Shown here: one piece after another, positions 35,669 to 44,755 of the stretch | Position numbering within the stretch: position 1 is the first letter of the stretch | Layout of the letters: every line of letters starts with the position of its first letter | Program-made: the position numbers and the translations under genes | Origin: an uncultured bacterium | GTDB lineage: Bacteria; Planctomycetota; GCA-002687715 | Direction of reading: 5' to 3' | NCBI GenBank assembly: GCA_902826835.1 | Contig: CADEGH010000010.1 | Span: forward strand, 62,001-126,000 | DNA length: 64,000 nucleotides | Notes under the pieces: model-generated | Told to the model about the DNA's origin: nothing | The model's input: only the letters and a program-made list of their open reading frames with translations | Database searches by the model: none

Positions 35669-37711
35669 TCAGGGCGCGAGCATCGCGGTGCGAACCTGGG
35701 ACTGCACCCGGATTCGGGTCACCAGCTTGGAGAGTCCGATGAGCTCGGACGACCAAACCTGGAACGCCGAGGACAATTCTTTGGCTCCTTCATCGCTGAG
35801 CTGGAAGTGGCAGGCGCGGGCCGTAGCGAGCGCGTAGGGGCGGAAATCCGCCGGCCGGCCGTCCGCCACCCAGGCCGGGAGGTCGTGGGACAGCGTCAGG
35901 GAAACCGGTTTCACGATCTCAGCGGCAGTCCCGCCGGCGGCGTGGCGGGCTTCGATCCAGCCGTGAAGGTCCGTCCAAAACGACTCGAAGGCCGGCCCTT
36001 CGGTCACGAGTTGGCGCGAGAGGAGGAGGCGCTTCGTGGCGGCAGACGCCAGGCGGCAGACTTCCTTCCAGTCAAAGAAGGAGGCGCGGGCCCGGTACTT
36101 GTACATGAGGTTGTCGCCGATCCGGCCCGCGAGCAGCTTGTCGAAGTTTTCGGGGCGGCCGTAAAACTCCGCGCAGGCTTCGTAGGTCGGGAACAGTTCG
36201 CCGACGGTTTCGCTCACGAACTCGTCGAGCAGGGCGCGGGCCGCCCCGGTGTCGGCCTCCATCGCTTCGAGCATGGCGGTGAGCCATTCGGAGCGACGAA
36301 TTCCGAGGTTGCCGGCGAAGGCCACCAAGTCTTGGAACCAGGAGTCGTTCCAAAAAATGCTGAAAGTCAAATGGTGCTTGCGGGCCTGCACGTAGTCGTC
36401 GAAGGGGAGGGTGTCGGTGGCGACGATGATCTCCTCGATGTCGAAGACCTTTTCGCCGGAGTAGATCCCGAAGTTCTTGGGGAGAATGCGGAACCGGGTG
36501 GTGAACTGGTACTTCTCCCGCGTGCTCTGGGCTTCGAGGTCGGCTCCCTTGAGCATCATGGCCTGGAAGCAATGGGCCTGATCGGTGCCGGCGTCGATGA
36601 GCTGGTGCATGCCGATCAAGTGCGAGCGCAAAGTCTCGCCGGGAAGGCCCAAAATCAGGTCGGAAGTGGACCGCAGGCCCCGCCCGCGGACGTGCACCAT
36701 CAACTTCTCGTAGGCCTCGAGTTTGATGTTCGAGCGCGAGATGTTGCGCAGCACCTCTTCGTCCAGCGACTGCACCGCTTGGTACAGCACCAAGGCCCCG
36801 TTCACCTTCTCCATCGAAGCGATGATGCGGTCCGGGCGGTTTTTGCCGGTCGTGGCGTCGATGAACGTCGGCCAGCCATACTGCTTCTGGGCCTCACCGA
36901 TCATCGCCGAGATTTCGATGTCCCGTTCGAACATCCCGTAGTTGGGGTCCGCGATGCGCAGGGTGCCGACTTGGGGCGAACGCTCGTGGATCATCCGGGC
37001 GATGTAGGCGATCTCGGCCCGCAGGCGATCCATCGAGAAGTAGTTGACCTTCGTGTAGTACTCGGTCCCCTGCACGCAGAAGGAACATTTGAACGGGCAG
37101 CCGCGGTTGGTTTCGATGATCGGGGCGAGCTTGCCGTCGAAGAACTCGTCCATGATGCCGGTGAGCCACGGCGAGGGGATCTCGTCGAGCTCATGAGGGC
37201 GCCCGGGGACCGCTTGCTGGACGAACCGATCGCCGCGTCGGTAGAGAGAAGAAGGGATGTCCTTGTCCTGGAGCGCGGCCACGGAGTGGGCGGAGTTGCG
37301 GAACTCGGAAACCAGCGTGGACGCCAAGAAGTCGCCCTCGCCCAAGACATACCAGTCGAGCTCGGGCCGCTTCTCCATGAACTCGATGCGGCGGTCGTCG
37401 TCGACGGGAATGTTGGGGCCGCCCATCACGGTGAGGGCGCGCGGGTTCCTGCGCTTGACCTCGCGGGCGAAATGGAGGCTCAAGGCCTCGTTCCAAACGT
37501 AGTTGCTCACCATGAGCACGTCTGGAACCTGGGCGTCGATCGCCTCTTGGAGCTTGTTCGGGTATGCAAAGATGCGGGTCTGCACGTCCTCGCCAGCGAG
37601 GTCGCGGCCGATGACGGCCTTCATGTACCCGACGCTGAGCGGCATGCAGTCGGTGGCCAAGACGCCGCGGTAGTTGTGGCGAAGGTCCGCGAGGTAGACG
37701 ACGGTTTTCAT
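35669..37711 (-). CDS. B12-binding-domain radical SAM enzyme (second of two in the glycan region)
   Basis: 680 residues from ATG at 37711; an upstream ATG at 37753 adds only 14 poor residues. The N-terminal part is a cobalamin-binding-like domain (LSVGYMKAVIG, DVLMVSNYVWNE, TVMGGPN, YVLGEGDF). The radical SAM cluster cysteines are Cys205, Cys209 and Cys212 in RGCPFKCSFCVQG. A helical C-terminal domain of about 250 residues has no recognised function. It is separated by 161 bases from the CDP-glucose run and by an inverted repeat from the upstream epimerase, so it may be its own transcript. Substrate unknown. Confidence 0.85.
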   Translation of the reverse strand: MKTVVYLADLRHNYRGVLATDCMPLSVGYMKAVIGRDLAGEDVQTRIFAYPNKLQEAIDAQVPDVLMVSNYVWNEALSLHFAREVKRRNPRALTVMGGPNIPVDDDRRIEFMEKRPELDWYVLGEGDFLASTLVSEFRNSAHSVAALQDKDIPSSLYRRGDRFVQQAVPGRPHELDEIPSPWLTGIMDEFFDGKLAPIIETNRGCPFKCSFCVQGTEYYTKVNYFSMDRLRAEIAYIARMIHERSPQVGTLRIADPNYGMFERDIEISAMIGEAQKQYGWPTFIDATTGKNRPDRIIASMEKVNGALVLYQAVQSLDEEVLRNISRSNIKLEAYEKLMVHVRGRGLRSTSDLILGLPGETLRSHLIGMHQLIDAGTDQAHCFQAMMLKGADLEAQSTREKYQFTTRFRILPKNFGIYSGEKVFDIEEIIVATDTLPFDDYVQARKHHLTFSIFWNDSWFQDLVAFAGNLGIRRSEWLTAMLEAMEADTGAARALLDEFVSETVGELFPTYEACAEFYGRPENFDKLLAGRIGDNLMYKYRARASFFDWKEVCRLASAATKRLLLSRQLVTEGPAFESFWTDLHGWIEARHAAGGTAAEIVKPVSLTLSHDLPAWVADGRPADFRPYALATARACHFQLSDEGAKELSSAFQVWSSELIGLSKLVTRIRVQSQVRTAMLAP

Positions 37712-37773
37712 GGCGGCTGACTGGGGTGCAGGATGGGAAACTTCGCCACGCACCCTAAGGCAAGCGGCATCCT

Positions 37774-37791
37774 GGCGTCAAAAATGACGCC
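37774..37791 (-). repeat. perfect 7-bp inverted repeat, possible terminator
   Basis: Arms GGCGTCA and TGACGCC around loop AAAA (plus-strand reading), about 45 bases past the stop of the minus-strand epimerase at 37835 and 63 bases before the radical SAM start. There is no T-run directly after the stem on the minus strand, so it may be a Rho-assisted terminator or a regulatory palindrome. Confidence 0.4.
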
Positions 37792-37834
37792 GCGGATCAC
37801 CGTAACCGCAAAAAAAGGTGCGAAAGCGAGGAAT

Positions 37835-38851
37835 TTATTTGGACAGTTCGATGGTCGGCGCAGCCTCGGCCAGCCGAAGCTCGATCGAGCGTCGGTCGTA
37901 TCCTGGCAGGGGCTCGCGCGGCGGTGAGGCCAAAAGCCCTTGCAGAGCCCCGCTCAGGCTCTCCCTCAACGGCTCGTGGACAAACCCGATTTCCCTTTCG
38001 GCCAGCGTGGGGTCGAGACACGACATCCACCGCGAACTCAGCGGGGAGACCTCTTTCGGAACCAGGCCGGCGTCGACCAGCGTTTCCGCCGCGACCTCCC
38101 GGAGCTCGGGCCTTGCCCCGAGCAGTTCGCCCAGGTGGCGCACCAGGTCCGCGACCGACGGACTCTCCTGGATCGACAAATTGAAAGCCTTGCCGATCGA
38201 GGCGGGGTTCTGGATGGCGAGTACGACCGCACGCGCGACGGCGGGACTGAACACGTGGCGGGCGATGCGCTCGTGGCCAGGAGGCAGGAGGATCGGGCCC
38301 CCGTCCAAGAGTCGGCGCACATAGCTCTCCAGGCGGCGAAAGTAGTCGCGCGCCCCGTGCACCATCGGGAGGCGGAGCCGGGTCGAGGGGAAATCGGCGT
38401 TGGCTAGGAGGACCGACTCGGCGTGGCGTTTGCCGACGCCGTACTCCCACTGGGCAAGATCGTCCGCATATTCAGGGCGTGCCATGAGGGCACCGTCATA
38501 CTCGGACTCTCGCATGCCGGGGCGATAGCCCTCCCGGACCAAGTAAACCTGGCCGGTGCTGATCAGGAAGTAGTGCCCGGTACGGCCGCGCAGGGCCGCC
38601 ACTGCGGCCGCGACGTCGGTGGCCGAGTACGCGCACAGGTCAATGGTCGCGTCGAAGTGGTACCCGCGCAGCGCCTCCCCGAATTCTGGCTGGCGACGAT
38701 CCTGGCGAATGCGCCGGATCAAATCTCCGAAGGGATCGGGCGATTGGCCGCGGTTCAAGTGCCAGACCTCGTAGCCCGCGGCCAGTAGGCGGTAGCTGAG
38801 ATCGATCCCCAAGAATCGGGATCCGCCGAGGAGGAGCGCGCGTCGGGTCAA
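37835..38851 (-). CDS. NAD-dependent epimerase/dehydratase family protein
   Basis: 338 residues. The N-terminus ALLLGGSRFLGIDLSYRL is a Rossmann nucleotide site. FLISTGQVY supplies a Ser/Thr region and WEYGVGKRHAE a Tyr-x3-Lys pair. It resembles the atypical extended SDRs of the 'isoflavone-reductase/epimerase' type more than UDP-galactose epimerases, so a sugar-nucleotide substrate is likely but not certain. It is the last gene at the right edge of the polysaccharide region and reads toward the second radical SAM gene. Confidence 0.8.
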   Translation of the reverse strand: MTRRALLLGGSRFLGIDLSYRLLAAGYEVWHLNRGQSPDPFGDLIRRIRQDRRQPEFGEALRGYHFDATIDLCAYSATDVAAAVAALRGRTGHYFLISTGQVYLVREGYRPGMRESEYDGALMARPEYADDLAQWEYGVGKRHAESVLLANADFPSTRLRLPMVHGARDYFRRLESYVRRLLDGGPILLPPGHERIARHVFSPAVARAVVLAIQNPASIGKAFNLSIQESPSVADLVRHLGELLGARPELREVAAETLVDAGLVPKEVSPLSSRWMSCLDPTLAEREIGFVHEPLRESLSGALQGLLASPPREPLPGYDRRSIELRLAEAAPTIELSK

Positions 38852-38905
38852 GGGAGGCCTCCGAAAGTGCCCGCGAAGATAGCGAGCCGCGCGCGTGGGC
38901 TTAGG

Positions 38906-39925
38906 TCAGCTCCCGAGGATCTCTTCGAGCATCTTGAGCATGCGCTCGTTTTCAGGCTTCAGATCCTTGGCCTTCTGTGCCCATTTCTTCGCGTTCGCCG
39001 AGTCCTGGAGCGGACCTTGGCACCACATTGCCGCGTTGGAGAGGAGGCGGACGCCCAGTTCTTTGTCCTTCGCACCGCCCAAACCGTCGAGTTCCTCAAG
39101 CGCCTTGATCGCGGCCTTGCAGGTGTCTTCGTCGTTCACGCGGCCGAACACCGATTCGACGTACCGCTCGAAGAGCCCGTTTTCATTCTTGGGGTCGAGT
39201 TCCTTCGCCATGCCCACGACGGCGTCGTCACCCTGCCCGGCGGCGAGGATCGCCTTCAGGGCTTGAGCCTTCAGACCCATCTTGTTGTCGGCATCGAGAG
39301 TGAGGGCTTCCTTCACGACCTTGGCCAACGCCGGCGCCGCGACGGAATCGCCGCCTGCCTTGCCGAGGGCCTCGATCGCCTTTTCGATCACCACCTTCTT
39401 GGCGGCAGCATCGGCGGCTTTGGCCAGTTCCCCCGAAAACGTGGAGACACTCGCCAATGCGTCCTTGCCCTTCTTGGCCTCAGCCTCGATGTAGGTGAGG
39501 TACTTCTCGGGGCCACCCGGCTGGTAGCTGGCTTTCGCGTAGACCTCGCCCTCGGGGTTCATGAGCAGGATGGTCGGGAATCCCTGGATCCCGTACTTCT
39601 GCTGCAGCTCTTCGTTGCGAGCGGGGTTCGGCACCTTGGCCTTGATGGCGTCGTCCTGAGGAAAGTCGAGAGCCACCAGCACGTACTGCTTCTGCGCACC
39701 CTCGAGGAAAGAGACGTGCTGGAAGACCTCTTCGTGCAACTTGATGCACCAGCCGCACCAGTCGGAGCCGGTGAAGTCGACCAAAAGGTCCTTCTTCGCT
39801 TCCTTAGCGGCGAGGACGGCCTTGTCGAAATCGGCGAACCAAACGTCGGCCTTGGCCGTGTCTTGAGCGAGCAACGAACCGGAGAGCGAGATCAGAGCCG
39901 CTAGGGCGAGATGCGAGTGAGACAT
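38906..39925 (-). CDS. secreted thioredoxin-like protein with helical C-terminal domain
   Basis: 339 residues. AAAGGA lies just before the ATG. A signal peptide (LALAALISLSGSLLAQ) precedes a thioredoxin fold with the redox pair Cys57-x2-Cys60 in SDWCGWC and the cis-proline region GIQGFPTILLM. From about 150 the protein becomes an alanine- and lysine-rich series of helices resembling TPR-type repeats. It probably reduces or isomerises disulfides in the periplasm, with the repeats as a partner-binding arm. It is divergent from the pseudopilin operon across 347 bases. Confidence 0.87.
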   Translation of the reverse strand: MSHSHLALAALISLSGSLLAQDTAKADVWFADFDKAVLAAKEAKKDLLVDFTGSDWCGWCIKLHEEVFQHVSFLEGAQKQYVLVALDFPQDDAIKAKVPNPARNEELQQKYGIQGFPTILLMNPEGEVYAKASYQPGGPEKYLTYIEAEAKKGKDALASVSTFSGELAKAADAAAKKVVIEKAIEALGKAGGDSVAAPALAKVVKEALTLDADNKMGLKAQALKAILAAGQGDDAVVGMAKELDPKNENGLFERYVESVFGRVNDEDTCKAAIKALEELDGLGGAKDKELGVRLLSNAAMWCQGPLQDSANAKKWAQKAKDLKPENERMLKMLEEILGS

Positions 39926-40272
39926 TTTTTCCTTTCAGGCAGAGTCCGCCTTCGGTGCAAGAACCCCACCCGGAGCGCGGTGATTCCCCGAGGGTCTCGG
40001 CCCAGGCCGAGCGGGGCGCGGACGCTATCAAAGCCCGCTCCCACGGCGGCAATGAGGAATCGGAAGCCACTTTTGCAAACCGGCGCGGGTGGCGCGGCTT
40101 TCTTCACGAAAAGCCGAGCTCTCCGTCGGTCTTCGACTTCTAATCGGAAAACTCGGGGCTACTGGATCCCCCCTCTAGCAAGTCGGAAGAAGGACGAACC
40201 GAGAAAGGAGGCTGAGGACTCGTCCCCCGAGTCCGTCTTCCGAGCCCCGTTCTCCCTCTCGGACCCCCAACC
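39926..40272. promoter_or_regulatory. divergent promoter region, thioredoxin-like gene / pseudopilin operon
   Basis: 347 bases without a convincing gene. Apart from the AAAGGA ribosome site for the minus-strand gene (39930-39935), nothing specific is recognised. It must hold promoters for both directions; an A/G-rich stretch at 40185-40215 is the least GC-rich part. Confidence 0.4.
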
Positions 40273-40827
40273 ATGTCGAATCCGTCCCCAAGTCGAGCTC
40301 TTTCGCCACCGCCCGGTGCTCACGCACGCAGGGGCGAGGGCGGGATGTCTCTTCTCGAAATCACCATCGCCTTCGGCGTGCTTTCATTCGCCGCCTTCGC
40401 GACTCTGGGTTCCATGGAGACCACGCTCCATCTGGACAAATCCAACTCTGAACGCGCCATCGCGCTGCGCGCCGCGGTCGGAGTGATCGAGCGGGTGCGG
40501 GCCTACGACTACGGTGCGGACTTCCAAGACTTCATCGATCACTGGAGCAATCCGGCCAACTCCGGCTTCGACATCGATGGTCTGGAGGCGCCCGAGCCCG
40601 AGTCCAGCTACGGTGGTACCACCGCCGGTTCCCAGACCGGGACCCAGGGCTATACCCAAGGTGGGACTACGAGCTATGGAACCACGACCAGCCGTCGCGG
40701 CGGTTCCATTGCCATCGACACCTCCGACCCGCTCCGCACTCGGGTCAACGTGGAAGTGAGCTGGAAGGGTCAGAAGGGCAACGAGCGCATTGTGCTGCCC
40801 ATGACCTTCACGGGGATCAACCCATGA
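40273..40827 (+). CDS. prepilin-like protein (PilV/GspI-type)
   Basis: 184 residues. A basic leader ends in the prepilin peptidase site GEGG|MSLLEITIAFGVL, cut after Gly24 with Glu at position +5 of the mature protein, followed by the hydrophobic assembly helix. The middle (about 105-140) is a low-complexity Gly/Thr/Ser/Tyr/Gln stretch, then a short beta region. It is first of a five-gene operon with ATGA overlaps or short gaps. No pilus or type II secretion ATPase, platform or secretin gene is nearby, so it would depend on machinery encoded elsewhere. Confidence 0.85.
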   Translation: MSNPSPSRALSPPPGAHARRGEGGMSLLEITIAFGVLSFAAFATLGSMETTLHLDKSNSERAIALRAAVGVIERVRAYDYGADFQDFIDHWSNPANSGFDIDGLEAPEPESSYGGTTAGSQTGTQGYTQGGTTSYGTTTSRRGGSIAIDTSDPLRTRVNVEVSWKGQKGNERIVLPMTFTGINP

Positions 40828-42032
40828 TCCGCCGAACCCCCATGAACCGAGGCTTCACCATCCTCGAGATGACGGTCAGCGTTTCGGTGTTGACCATCAT
40901 GATGGGTGGCTTTTTCGTGCTCGCGTCGACCGGCACCAAGCTGGCCGGCGAGTCCGCCACCTCCGTCGAGAGCCAAAAGGCCGCGCACCGCTCGCTCGTG
41001 GGAGTGTTCGATTCCCTCAACGAGACCGCGATGAGTAGCGTGGACACGACCTCGAGGGTGTTCCAGTACGGCGTGAGCTCGAGCTACCGCTCCGATCGAT
41101 TCCAGATCTCGGGCGGCCAGCTCCGCCAATGCACCTCTCCGCTTTGTCGCTTCCACACTCGCGAAGATCTCTCGATCAAACGTGATCACTACTGGTGCGG
41201 ATCCGAATTCCGCTCCCCGCTCTTCCCGACGGTGATGCGCGGGAAGATATGGCCGGAAGAAGCGGAGACTTGCCCCCTCGACGGCGCCTACACCACGACC
41301 ACCACGACCATGGACGTCGTGAAGTTCATGACCGCGCGGGACGCCACGGGGGACTTTGTCACCTCGAGCGGGGCGAGCGCCGGCCCGAGATGGGGCGGCC
41401 TTGTCTTTTTGGCGCCCGGCCCCGGGGCCGACGGCCTTCCCGAGCTGCGGGAGTACCGGATCTATGCCTCCGACTTGATGGAGGGGACGGTCACCTACTC
41501 GCAGGGCTACAACCACTTTCCCGCCACCTCCCCGACGATGGTCCATCTTCTGGACTTCGGCACCGACGGAACGATCAACGGAGTGCGGGACAACAAGGTC
41601 CCGGCTTCTCCCACCATCTCGGACGCCTCGATCGAGGCCTTCTACACCGGAACGAGTGGGGGCCGCCGCACCGTCACCTTCTACAAGAGCCTGTACGGGC
41701 CGAACGGGGGCTATCCGCAGCGCCTGTTCCACCTCACGATTTATCTCGACAACGGCGAGACCAACTGGCAGGTCCGGCACATCGAGTCCTTGCTCGTGAA
41801 TTGGAACGCTCAGCGCACCTTCGTGCGCGAGCCGAAGACTCTCGTTCCCAACCTCACCGAGTTTGCCGCCTCGACCCAAGTCTCGAACCCGTGGAGCGCC
41901 ACCAATCCCGATGGCGTCCAAGAGTCGAGTGTCGTACGCCTCGTGGTTGGGACCTCCCAGCCGAACTTCGATCAGGGCGAAAAGACCTGGAAACACTCCG
42001 TCGACGTCGTGACGGTGACTCCCAAGAACTGA
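40824..42032 (+). CDS. prepilin-like protein (PilW/GspJ-type)
   Basis: 402 residues, beginning with a four-base ATGA overlap with the preceding pseudopilin. The leader is short: NRG|FTILEMTVSVSVLTIMMGG, cut after Gly10 with Glu at +5. A long periplasmic domain follows, with cysteines in the CTSPLCRFH and WCGSEF contexts that could form disulfides. Larger minor pilins with this layout usually cap or prime the fibre. A TTTTTT run of threonines (YTTTTTTMD) is present near 155. Confidence 0.85.
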   Translation: MIRRTPMNRGFTILEMTVSVSVLTIMMGGFFVLASTGTKLAGESATSVESQKAAHRSLVGVFDSLNETAMSSVDTTSRVFQYGVSSSYRSDRFQISGGQLRQCTSPLCRFHTREDLSIKRDHYWCGSEFRSPLFPTVMRGKIWPEEAETCPLDGAYTTTTTTMDVVKFMTARDATGDFVTSSGASAGPRWGGLVFLAPGPGADGLPELREYRIYASDLMEGTVTYSQGYNHFPATSPTMVHLLDFGTDGTINGVRDNKVPASPTISDASIEAFYTGTSGGRRTVTFYKSLYGPNGGYPQRLFHLTIYLDNGETNWQVRHIESLLVNWNAQRTFVREPKTLVPNLTEFAASTQVSNPWSATNPDGVQESSVVRLVVGTSQPNFDQGEKTWKHSVDVVTVTPKN

Positions 42033-42039
42033 GGCTCCC

Positions 42040-42507
42040 ATGAAATCGATGATCGGGCGACCCTGCGGAGGAATCGCCCTCGCCATTTTGCTCACGGCTT
42101 GTAAACCCGACGCGGTCGCGCCTCCGGCGGCAGCCGCCCTCCCTCCCGAAGAATGGGAGGCGGTGGTGTTGGAACTGGAGGAACAACTCGCGGCGGACGT
42201 GCTGTTGGGTTCGAGTTCGCACGAAGTCCTGACCCGAGCCCTGGCCGCCCGCGGACTGAGCCTCGAGTCGTTCCGCGCCGCTGCCAAGGAGGCACAAAGC
42301 GCGGTGATCCAGCGCGCGTCCTTCGAGGAACCGGCCCAAGAATTGGCCGATGCCATCAGTGAACTGGATGTCCCCGAGGCCGCGGAGTTGTCGACGGTCC
42401 CCGTGGAAGATTCCCCGCGCATTCTTGCAGAACCGGATCCGTGGCTCGCCACGGCGAGCCGCCTGGTCCACTCTCTCAGAACCCCCCACGTTGGAGGTAT
42501 GCCATGA
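42040..42507 (+). CDS. small lipoprotein of the pseudopilin operon
   Basis: 155 residues. MKSMIGRPCGGIALAILLTAC gives a lipobox (LLTAC) with the acylated Cys21. The mature part is helical and very acidic (EEWEAVVLELEEQLAADVLL), proline-rich at both ends. No family recognised. Start lies seven bases after the GspJ-type gene, and its end overlaps the PilX-like start (ATGA at 42504-42507), so it is a genuine part of the operon, perhaps a pilotin-like or assembly partner, by position only. Confidence 0.75.
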   Translation: MKSMIGRPCGGIALAILLTACKPDAVAPPAAAALPPEEWEAVVLELEEQLAADVLLGSSSHEVLTRALAARGLSLESFRAAAKEAQSAVIQRASFEEPAQELADAISELDVPEAAELSTVPVEDSPRILAEPDPWLATASRLVHSLRTPHVGGMP

Positions 42508-43715
42508 GTCCCCGTTCCCGTTGTTCCGAACGTGGCGTCGCCCTGGTGACCGCCATCTTCACCATCACTGTTCTGGTGGGGGTTTCGGCCCTCTACCTTT
42601 CTTTGTCCTGGGACGGACGCGAGTCCGAACGACGAGCCGAGGCCGCGGTGCGCGCCCGGCTCGGGGCCGATGAGGCCATCGCGCTCGCGGTCGCCGAACT
42701 CAAATCGGGCGTCGACTCGGGCGGCGATGGTCTTGGGACCATCACCTTCTCCGGCGACGACGATCGTGAGCTGAGCGCGGCGGCCACGGCCCTTGGCGGC
42801 AACCTCTTCCGCATTCACGGCGAGGGGGTTGTCCCGCGAGCTCGCTCCGCCGCCGATGTCTTGGCCGAGGTGATTCCCTCGGACCCGCTGACCGCGACCC
42901 TGCGGGCGGCGATCACTGCGGAAGGCCCGGTTTCGACGCTGGGAAACATCAGCGTCGACGGCCGTGACTGGAGCGCCAACGGGACGACGCTGGTCGGTCC
43001 CGGCACCTTCGGCATTTCCTCCCGCGGCGCGATTTCCAACGGCGGATCCTCGACGGTCGGCGGCAACGGTCGGCCGCCCGCCCGGCCGGCGCCCATCGGA
43101 GCGAACGAGCCTTTGGCCACGTGGCGCGACCTGACTGACAACGACGGCGACTTCACCATCGACGAAGAGGCCTTCGACGGCATCGACAACGATGGCGACG
43201 GTAGGATCGACGAAGACACCAACGATTACCCCGACACTCCGGACATCATGTTCAAGCTGCCCAACGGCACCTTGAAGGACATCGCGATTGCTCGTGGAAC
43301 TTACTTCTCGACCCAGACCGCCTACGAGTCCTACCGTGCCGCCAACGGGGGCATCCTCCCCGGGGGGCAGATCTACTTTCTCGACTTCAGTTTGTGGCAG
43401 CCCGCCAATCTCGGCGCGGACATGAATGCTCCGTCCTCGATCGTGGTCCACCACAATTCCACCGCGAACGCCCTGATGAAAAACGTGCACGGCAACTTCC
43501 GCGGCATCATCCTCGCGGACTTCGTGCAGCACATCAACGGGGACTTCTTCGTGGCCGGCGGGTTCATGTCCTTCGGTGACAAGTCCATCGGAAACGCCTA
43601 CGGCAATGGAAACGCGATCGTGCGCTTCAGTTCGTCGGCCTTGAGCGGGCTCCCCTCGTCGAGTGCGACGCAGAGTGTTCGAATTCTGTCCTGGCAACGG
43701 GCGGCAATGGAGTAA
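42504..43715 (+). CDS. PilX-like pilus assembly protein with DNDGD calcium-type repeats
   Basis: 403 residues from ATG at 42504. SERG|VALVTAIFTITVLVGVSALYL is the leader and helix of PilX-type minor pilins, which lack the +5 Glu. The large outer part contains two acidic loops at about residues 212-240 (LTDNDGDFTIDEEAF and IDNDGDGRIDED) like thrombospondin-type-3/dockerin calcium sites. A beta-rich region (HGNFRGIILADFVQHINGDFFVAGGFMSFG) resembles repeats of surface beta-helix proteins. It probably sits at the fibre tip with calcium-dependent structure, by inference. Confidence 0.8.
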   Translation: MSPRSRCSERGVALVTAIFTITVLVGVSALYLSLSWDGRESERRAEAAVRARLGADEAIALAVAELKSGVDSGGDGLGTITFSGDDDRELSAAATALGGNLFRIHGEGVVPRARSAADVLAEVIPSDPLTATLRAAITAEGPVSTLGNISVDGRDWSANGTTLVGPGTFGISSRGAISNGGSSTVGGNGRPPARPAPIGANEPLATWRDLTDNDGDFTIDEEAFDGIDNDGDGRIDEDTNDYPDTPDIMFKLPNGTLKDIAIARGTYFSTQTAYESYRAANGGILPGGQIYFLDFSLWQPANLGADMNAPSSIVVHHNSTANALMKNVHGNFRGIILADFVQHINGDFFVAGGFMSFGDKSIGNAYGNGNAIVRFSSSALSGLPSSSATQSVRILSWQRAAME

Positions 43716-43727
43716 GGGACGATATCC

Positions 43728-44741
43728 ATGACGAAGATCGGGTGGATGTGTTCATGGGTCGCCGTGGTCGCCGTTCTGGGCGCCCCGGCGAACAGCCTCG
43801 CACAGGAAGACTCCGCGGTGTCGCGCGCCATCGCCGACCTGCGGAGTGCCTGTGCCGCGCAGAATGACGAAAAACTCCAGACGGCGTCGGATGCGATCAC
43901 CGGCTTGGGGGGGGCGGCGAAGGAGGCTTTGTCCCTTCTGACCAAGACCGGCACCGAGGCAGAAATCTGCCTCGCGCTTCGCTGCCTACGGGCGATCGAT
44001 CGCAGCTTCGACTGCGGCCTCGAGGCGCTGCTTGGGCACCGCGCCGCCGCAGTTCGAGCGGACGCCGTGGTGTCGCTCTCCATGGTCCATCAGGAAAAAG
44101 CGGCGCCGCTGCTCGAGAAGGCCTTCGGGGACGTGGACGTGATGGTGCAGAGGCGGGCCTTGGACGGGCTCTGCGAGTATGCCCCGCACACTCCGGCGGC
44201 GGCCGAGATTATCGCGGCCGGTCTTTTGTCTCGGGATTTTTGGATCGAACAGCGGGTGCTCGAACTCCTGAGCCAACAGGACTCGAAGCGGCCAGGCGCG
44301 GTGGAAGCGCTGACCCGCAAACTGCGTGGACAACTCCTGCGTCTGCGCGCGGGGACCGCGGAGAAGCTCTATCTTCAACTCGCCCAAACTTGGGGGGAGG
44401 CCAGCGTCCCGCTCATCAAGGCCGGGCTCGAGTCCTCCAACGACGATGCCAAGTGGGGAGCGCTCGCGGCAGTTGAGATCCTCAAGCCGGAGAATCTCTT
44501 TTCACCGACTCTGTCCTTGCTCGACTGTCGCGACGAACGTGTGCACCTGCGCACCGTCACGGTGCTCGGGGTCTATGAAGATCGTCGGGCCTTCAAGGGA
44601 TTGGTGGCCGCCTTGGCAGCGGCCGATTCCCCGGCGGTGCGCGATGCGGCTGCGGTGGCGCTCCGGCGAATCACCGGCAAACTGCACGGCTTCGACGTCG
44701 GGGGCTGGAAGCGCGAGCTCGAAAACGCCGAGGACGTTTGA
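43728..44741 (+). CDS. secreted HEAT-repeat protein
   Basis: 337 residues. A signal peptide (WMCSWVAVVAVLGAPANSLAQ) is followed by about seven helical hairpins of the HEAT/PBS-lyase type (HRAAAVRADAVVSLSMV, DVMVQRRALDGLCEY, DAKWGALAAVEIL, DSPAVRDAAAVALRRITG). Such repeats act as protein-binding scaffolds. It follows the PilX-like gene by 12 bases and closes the pseudopilin operon, so a periplasmic scaffold role for the fibre or a co-secreted partner is plausible. Confidence 0.82.
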   Translation: MTKIGWMCSWVAVVAVLGAPANSLAQEDSAVSRAIADLRSACAAQNDEKLQTASDAITGLGGAAKEALSLLTKTGTEAEICLALRCLRAIDRSFDCGLEALLGHRAAAVRADAVVSLSMVHQEKAAPLLEKAFGDVDVMVQRRALDGLCEYAPHTPAAAEIIAAGLLSRDFWIEQRVLELLSQQDSKRPGAVEALTRKLRGQLLRLRAGTAEKLYLQLAQTWGEASVPLIKAGLESSNDDAKWGALAAVEILKPENLFSPTLSLLDCRDERVHLRTVTVLGVYEDRRAFKGLVAALAAADSPAVRDAAAVALRRITGKLHGFDVGGWKRELENAEDV

Positions 44742-44755
44742 TCCGGTAGCGCGGG

